A stretch of 64,000 bases of DNA, taken from NCBI RefSeq assembly GCF_024139115.2, contig NC_085140.1, positions 102,808,988 to 102,872,987 of the forward strand, in the 5' to 3' direction. The notes under the pieces are model-generated. The model ran no database searches, was not told where the DNA came from, and saw nothing but the letters and a program-made list of their open reading frames with translations. Positions 35,281 to 41,200 of this stretch are shown one piece after another (position 1 is the stretch's first letter; each line of letters starts with the position of its first letter). The position numbers were made by a program, and so were the translations under genes. The stretch is from Armigeres subalbatus. Its lineage: Eukaryota > Arthropoda > Insecta > Diptera > Culicidae.

Positions 35281-38200
35281 ACAGACATCACCTCAATTCG
35301 TCGAGCTTAGTCGATCGGTATATAACACTATGGGTCTCCGGGCCTTCTATAAAAAGTTTATTTTTAGAGCGATCATATAGCCTTTACCGTATACTTAGTA
35401 TACGAGAAAGGCAAAAATGAAAATTACGCAAAAATAAAAAAAATAATAAAAACATAGTTTAGGAAGGCTTGAATTACAGAAATTGATATTTTTCAAATAT
35501 TTAGATCTATTTCAAAATAAATCTATTTCAAAATAGATTTTCTACTCAAAACAGTCTACAAACGTGTACATTTTCAATTTTGAGGATTAATTACAACGAT
35601 TGATCCTTTATTGGGTTATCAATTAACTTTTTGTACGGTATATTAGAGAAAAAAACAATAAAAATCACTTTTTTCAAAAAATCGCCGATGAAATATTTTA
35701 AAATACCCCGCACCTCATTTCTAAAGACCTTGCCTAACTTTCTGTGAAAAAAAATCAGAGGTACATGAAACTTCGATAATAATCCATTTTTTTACACCGT
35801 GTGCCACAGCTTTTTGATTTATTTGAATTAAACTTAGGCTGTCGGATGCAACTGTGGCCTTCAATGTGGGTGGCCAACTTCGTACGAATTCTATTTAAAT
35901 GGATTTTCTTGTTTTTGTCGTAAACTACGTCTAATGGGAAAACTTTTTCTCCTTTAAACACCCCGGTACAAACTTGTGGAGGTGGGCTTACTTTATTTTT
36001 TATAAACCTTTTTGTACTGTCGGAAAACTTGTCGCTGGTGTTTCGATGTTGCAGAACAGATTGTTAAAAAAACAACCATTTTATTATAACCTGCTACATT
36101 CGTGTTCCTGAAGTCTAGACTGAGAACTTCACCCAATCCACTTTCGTTTCCACGAGTTGTGTCAATTTGTCCGAAAATCTGAATTCGTGTATGATCGAAT
36201 ACCTAGTTATCCAAAACGCAGCTTTGAAGATTATGAAACTTGTTAGATTCCCAGGTATGTTGAGAAGATTTTTACTACTTACACCAAGTAGACGATGATA
36301 TTTGAAAGAACAATCCAAAGATGGTATAATGATCTTCGTCATTCCTCATGATTTCCTGAAAGTTCGTGATTAGATGCTTGAAATACAGATGAACAGACAT
36401 AACATTTTGCGCCAAAAATCACCGTTCAAAAATCGCTAAAGCCAACCCTATGTTTGTACAAACGCGCACTAGCCGGCGCCAGTGAGCGAACAAAAATGAT
36501 TGTAGCGTTGGTGGTCGTGGAATATTTGAATGCACGTTAAATAGGGGAATGATGGAAAATCTGTCTGTTATGTCTGTTTGTCTGTGCTCGAAGTGTTGCC
36601 AACATTTATTTACTTCACAGTTATTATTATTTTTCATTAAAATTTTAGCATAGCACATGGCATGGTAATGACCCTGATCTTCTACCTCAGGATTCAGTTT
36701 TATAGGGAATACTGGGCTACTGGGTGTAGCAATGTGAAAAAACTTAAGAATGACGGATATTGAACATAATATATCTATAAGCGTGTCTGTATTCAAACAG
36801 ATAAGTTATTAATAAATCAAATTGCTAAAGCTAACGTGTGTTTTTCTCTTTACTCCCAAAGATCCATATAAAAAATATGTGTGTGTGTGTGTGGAATTAG
36901 CGTTTTTTCTCGGTGGTGCATATGATGAATTGGACTATTTTAGACAAATATGTAAATGTTTACAAAATTAGCAAATTCGATTATTTTGACAAATTTGACA
37001 AACAACTCAAATTTTACGAATTTGTCAAATTGGACAAATTGAAATAATTTGGACTAATTGGAAAAGATGGACAAATTAATAAATTTGACAAATTCAACGA
37101 ATTGGACATTGGACATCTGGGGCAAATTGGACAGCATTGAGAAATTAGGCAAATTGGGAAAATTGTGATAAATTGGAAAATATAGACAAACTAGAAAAAA
37201 AAACGACAAAATCATGAAATTGGGCAAATTGTACACCTGGTACAAATTGAACAAGTTGGACGAATTAGACAAATTCGACAAATTAAACCTATTGGATTGA
37301 TTGAACGAATTGGATTAGACAAAATATAATAAATTTAAATAAATTGTACCCATTGGAAATCAGTTATCAGGTTGGAGAAATTGGATAAATTGGACAAATT
37401 TAATTATTAATGAAACAAATTCGACAAATTGTACAAATTGAACAAATTGGACGAATTGGAAAAAAATGACAAACTGTAGGTACATATAGTATGAATTGGA
37501 AAAAATAGATTTTTTTTCATATTCGACAAAACAAAAAAATTGCACAAATTGAAGAATTTGAACAAAGTCAATAAATTGGAAATGTTGGATAAATTGGTCG
37601 AATTCGACAAATTCGACACATTGCATAAATTGATCTAATGGACAATTAAATAAATATGGGCCAATTTGACAAATAAGATCAATTGAAACAAAAACCGGCA
37701 AATTTAGCCAGTTAGACAAATTTAACAAATTGGATGATTTGAACAATTTAGTCGAGTCAAGTACAAGACACTGAAGACGACCACACAGTTGTGGTCGAAA
37801 TACGTATCTGCAAAGATAACGACAATTAGCTGGTGGAATTAAATGGACAGTACTTAATTCGTCTTAGACGGTTTAATTTAGATGAATTGGACAAATTGGA
37901 CCAATCGGACAAATTAGAATATTATTTGGTCTTATACATGACTGATTTTGAATCAACATCAGGTCATTTCTTAAGGCCGGTCCACACTGCAAATCTGTTT
38001 AAAAAAATTTCAATTTTTTGTTCTCGATTTTGAAAATGGTTAGATGTTTCAAAAATATGGGTTCTATAGGAAAATTATCCTTAAATAACTCGAAAAATCA
38101 GCGAGGCCATAGAACAAAATATAAATTTCGACGACCTTTTCCGTCAACAATTTGTATTCGCTCTATCGATTCTTTATTTTATTCAAGGTCAACTTTCCCA

Positions 38201-41200
38201 AAGAACCCATATTTTTTGACGCCTCTAAGAATTTTGAAAATTTATAGCAAAAAATCGAAAAAGTGCTGTTTTTCAAGATTGGCCTAATTTTTGGCCGATT
38301 TTGATTGAACATCGGGTGAATTTTTCAGGCCGGTTCACACGTGCAGCACTTTTTCAACTTTTGTTTTCGACTTTTTAAATAGTTAGAGGCTTCACAAATA
38401 TGGGTTCTTCGAGAAAAGTGACCTTAGATAAGCCAAAAAATCGATTGAGACAATAAAACGAGATACAATTTTTGACGGGAAAGGTCAATTCAATACCCAA
38501 TTTTCAAAACGACTTATCTGCTTTTGTAAACAAAGATTCAAGCGTCGATTTGACGAATCGTATGAGACCTTTCCCGTCGTTTTTTTTTATTTCGTTTATG
38601 GCCTCTTCTGATTCTTTGAGTTATTTAAAAAGTTATTTCCTATAGAACCCATATTTTTGAAGCCTAAAACTGTTTTCAATATCGAGAACAAAAAAATAGA
38701 TTTTCAGTGTAGACCGGCCTGAAGAATGGGCCTGATATTGATTCAAAATCAGCTAAATGTTAGATTGCAGCACAATTTATGCCTTTCCCGTACACCAAGG
38801 TGTAACGAAAAGGCTATATATTCACTTCCAAGACGATTTTGTGATAGAAGGTCCGAAACCCATAGTGTTATATACCGATCGACTCAGCTCGACGAATTGA
38901 GATGATGTCTGTCTGTGTGTATGTATGTGCGTGTGTGTACACTGCCAAAAATATCTATATAAGATATATGTGTCGCCGTTATAAATTTTTGCAATAGCTT
39001 CACCCTAATATAATCGATATAGAACCACACATAAATTAAATAATTGCTAATTCGAGATCACACATAAAGTTTATTTGGATATATATTTTATAAGTAGTTC
39101 GCGTGGAGAATGGTTATGTGTGCGCTGATAAACATAATAAGTTAAATCTATGGATTTTTGCCATTAAATATGTGTGGATTTTTAGTAGTGTATGTATGTG
39201 TGCAAAATAAAACTCACTCATCTTTTGGGCACTTATATTGATCCGTTTTGTTTGCAATAAGTTGCATTCGACGGAGAATCCTGACCCCAAGATGAATACA
39301 CAGCTAGGTGTTTCAATCTGCCCAATTTATGGACGAGAAGAAGGCGGGGGTGAAAAATTCATTTTCGGTGCAAAACATAAACAAACCGGCTGGCTCTCCC
39401 ATACTAAAATCCAAGATGGCTGAATCGTGAATTTGGCAGATTGGAACACCTAGTGGTGTATTCATCTTGCCTGACCCATTGTTTCCTAATAAAAATTGGC
39501 CAGATCGGATTATGGGATCCAAAGTTATGGCCAAAATACGATTTATATACAAAAAAAAAAACACGCAAATTCTCACTAAAATTTTTAGTATATCTAATGT
39601 ACGAGAATGGCACAAACATCTCTAGGTGGTTTTTTTTTTGTTTTAAATTTTCAAAATAGTTGGAGGCGTAGAAAACGAGTTCTTTGGGAAAGGGGTATAA
39701 AAATTAAACCAAAAATTGACGAGAAATGTCAAATAAATAAATTGTCCTTTCCGTCGAATATTGTATCTCGTTTTATTGATGCAGTCGATTGTTTGGCTTA
39801 TTTAAGGTAACTTTCCCAAAGAACCCATATTTTTAAGCTTCTAACTTTTTAAAAATCGCAAACAAAAACCGAAAAAGTGCTGCACTGTAGACTGGTCTGA
39901 AAAATTTACCCTATTTTCGTTCAAAGTCGGGTAAATGTTAGCCCAATCTTGAAAACAGCACGTCATACGCATATTCGTCCCATGTTTGCTGGGATTTCCT
40001 ATGTACATGGGACAGTTATGCGTATAACGGCAGTAGAGTAGAAATCCGTATTCATTAGATGTTAAAAACTAATAGGTTTTGAATCCTGTTGAAGTATAGA
40101 TGGATTTTCTTTTTCTTTCCTCACGCTTCTGGAAACCCCAGCTACCCTAGAACCAAAATGATTTTCAAAATGTATTTAAAAGAATAGTGCGTTTATATTT
40201 TTAAGACTTGCATGTTAACAAGCTTAACCTCACAATTTTCTATTTTTCTTACTTCTCTTTCCAGTTGCCTCCACATGGCAATCGAACGTCGCAACGTCAC
40301 CATCGCCTGCAAGCTGGTGGAACTGCTGCAGGACTACCATCTGCTGGACATGCTGGATATGTTCAACGAGCGTAACGAAACCGCACTGCACCTGGCCGTA
40401 TCGGCCAATCTGGTCGAGGTGGTCGATGTGCTCCTGCTGACTGGTTCCAAAATCAGCTACTGCGACAGCCGAGGGAACTCTGCCCTGCATCGTGCCGTAT
40501 ACGAAAACGCCTTGGACAGTTTGAATGTGCTGCTGGGCCACTGCAAGCGCAGTGGATTCCGGCTGGACTCGACCAATGACGATGGGTTCACGGCGCTGCA
40601 CCTGGCGGTGATGTGTAAGAATTTGAAGGCAGCAAAGGTGCTTCTGGATCGGGGTGCTTCGTACGTGCTGCGCGATCTGAAGCATGGCAACAACATTCTG
40701 CACATAGCGGTTGAGAGCGTAAGTAGTGATTGCTCTTTTTATGAACACATCTCAAATGAATTTTCATCACAATAGGATTCTCTGGACATGGTCAACTTCA
40801 TCCTTAGCAGCGTGGACAAGACTCTGGCCGACGAACCGAATAACGCCGGCTATACACCACTCCAGCTTGCTAACGCCAGGCATCTGGCCAATGCGAACAA
40901 CAAACTAATCGTCCGAGAATTGCTTCGCTACAATCCAGCGGGTGTTCTCGAGAAAGAACACCTGACCGAGGAGGAAGACGAAGAGCCCGAACAAAATGAA
41001 AATCATTCACCGACCTCCGAGGGACCGACGGAAACCATATTCGAATCGATGCACGTTAGCTGCAATCGGGTGGAGGTCATACGGTTACTGGAGGACTATA
41101 CGCCACCGAACGACGAAGCCAAGCTTACGCCGCTGGAAAACGTGCCCTACACCGGCACACTGGAAGATGGGTCCGTCTATCTGTTCGATGAGGAGTGCCT

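Larger units (their letters stand above)
33077..35816. mobile_element. 2.7-kb segment bounded by about 255-bp inverted repeats
   Basis: Positions 33077-33331 and 35561-35816 are inverted copies of high similarity; for example ACGGTGTAAAAAAATGGATT on the left is mirrored on the right, as are CACAGAAAGTTAGGCAAGG and TCAATTGATAACCCAA. Between them lie a decayed RTE fragment and a family A repeat. The arms could be two independent insertions of one repeat in opposite orientation, or the ends of a single element. No target duplication was identified. Confidence 0.6.
11587..40264 (+). other. Giant 28,678-bp Relish intron filled with mobile elements
   Basis: GTGAGT at 11587 and CTCTTTCCAG ending at 40264 bound this intron. 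It divides the gene exactly between the Rel half and the ankyrin half, while all other placed introns in this half of the gene are 57-85 nt. It contains RTE, I-like, Jockey/CR1-like and Tc1-like remains, fold-backs and satellites, annotated separately. Confidence 0.95.

Noticed and set aside
34975..35420. His/Thr-rich and Val/Cys-rich proteins
   Set aside because: Pure translation of the CA microsatellite in both orientations.
37054..37746. Asn/Leu/Phe-rich small proteins
   Set aside because: Translation of the AT-rich 9-bp repeat field; no Met context, no conservation signal.
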